64,000 nucleotides of DNA, from assembly GCA_963762965.1 (NCBI GenBank), contig CAVXME010000003.1, positions 51,991-115,990 on the forward strand, in the 5' to 3' direction. The notes below the pieces were generated by a model that saw only the letters and a program-made list of their open reading frames with translations, did not search any database and had not been told where the DNA came from. Shown in pieces: positions 63,614 to 64,000 of this stretch; within the stretch, counting starts at the first letter, position 1; each line of letters opens with the position of its first letter. The stretch comes from DATBAX01 sp963762965. Lineage in GTDB: Bacteria; Acidobacteriota; Terriglobia; Terriglobales; Acidobacteriaceae. Both the position numbers and the translations under genes were made by a program.

Positions 63614-64000
63614 ATGCACGAAGTGGATCTGCTTTCCCCGCTGCACCAATATTGGGGATACAACTCTTTCCGTCCGATGCAAGAGAACATTGTGCGCAGC
63701 CTGGTGGCTGGGCACGATACCTGCGTGATCATGCCGACGGGCGGGGGCAAGTCGCTGTGCTATCAGTTGCCGGCGTTGGTGTCGGGAAAAACTACCGTGG
63801 TGATTTCGCCGCTGATTGCGCTTATGCAGGATCAAGCCGCGCAGTTGGCGCAGATGGGAATTCCGGCGGCGGTGTTGAATAGCACGATGGGCGGCGGCGA
63901 GCAGTCGCGCATCATGGGGAAAGCGCGGGCGGGCGAGTATCGACTTCTATATCTTTCGCCGGAGCGGTTGGCGCGCGAGGATACGATTGGCTGGCTGCGC
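63614..64000 (+). CDS. recQ: RecQ ATP-dependent DNA helicase (3'-truncated)
   Basis: The first 129 residues of RecQ; the gene runs off the window. FRPMQENIVRSLVAGHDTCV includes the Q-motif region; Walker A is MPTGGGKSLCYQLPA; VVISPLIALMQDQA is motif Ia; LLYLSPERL is the segment before motif II. RecQ unwinds DNA at stalled forks and in recombination. The start is ATG 63614. The repeat array ends about 70 bp upstream, so its hairpins lie at the promoter. Confidence 0.95.
   Translation, partial: MHEVDLLSPLHQYWGYNSFRPMQENIVRSLVAGHDTCVIMPTGGGKSLCYQLPALVSGKTTVVISPLIALMQDQAAQLAQMGIPAAVLNSTMGGGEQSRIMGKARAGEYRLLYLSPERLAREDTIGWLR

Overview
The window looks like a chromosomal segment of an Acidobacteriota genome, most likely class Terriglobia. 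The inference rests on gene content: an Oar-type TonB-dependent receptor with an N-terminal carboxypeptidase-regulatory domain, a giant NHL/Ig-like protein, bacillithiol synthesis (bshC), an HEWGTFTS-type secreted protein, several small families I associate with this phylum, and intergenic DNA full of iterated-word hairpins. No rRNA, tRNA, phage, integrase or transposase gene was found. The only RNA gene is a tmRNA.

Layout. 1-4.9 kb: tail of a membrane protein and a 1440-aa NHL/Ig-like surface protein. 4.9-19.5 kb: a carbohydrate locus. An APC permease and a mutarotase-like protein diverge from a TonB-dependent receptor and a Tat-type exported protein across a region holding a perfect 16-bp LacI-like palindrome. 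Next come an RraA-family aldolase-like protein, an IclR regulator, and a four-gene operon: enolase-superfamily dehydratase, GH30-like glycosidase (frameshifted at its signal peptide), SDR dehydrogenase and SMP-30 lactonase. Together they spell an oxidative sugar route: glycan hydrolysis, outer-membrane uptake, sugar to lactone to aldonate to 2-keto-3-deoxyaldonate to pyruvate plus an aldehyde.

19.6-32.3 kb: ssrA, a diheme cytochrome c, a toxin-antitoxin-like pair with a PIN toxin, a GNAT acetyltransferase, the circularly permuted ATP-grasp / alpha-E / transglutaminase triad, bshC, a HAD phosphatase, small membrane and zinc-ribbon proteins, a GDPD phosphodiesterase and an MFS transporter. 32.4-39.5 kb: glpD with two small companions, then hemX-like, hemA, hemC and hemD. 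39.6-47.3 kb: secreted proteins, an S9 peptidase, a YVTN lactonase-like lipoprotein and a Cpx-like two-component system diverging from a Spy/CpxP-like gene across CpxR-box-like sites. 47.4-58.6 kb: a 38-aa membrane protein, an ABC exporter, a methyltransferase plus FAD oxidoreductase pair, bactofilin, a MenC/N-succinylamino-acid-racemase-like enzyme, its likely GNAT partner, and mazG. 58.9-64 kb: glgB split by a one-base insertion, a 52-aa Cys-rich protein in a gap, a secreted protein, a 1.7-kb tandem array of hairpin-rich repeats, and the start of recQ.

The most unusual feature is the repeat system. A ~463-bp unit made of five inverted-repeat modules is present in four tandem copies before recQ. 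One module is also found in frame inside an ABC transporter gene, and a different palindrome sits in frame inside hemD, which recalls the palindromic elements of Rickettsia. The gaps also hold long hairpins whose arms repeat short words.
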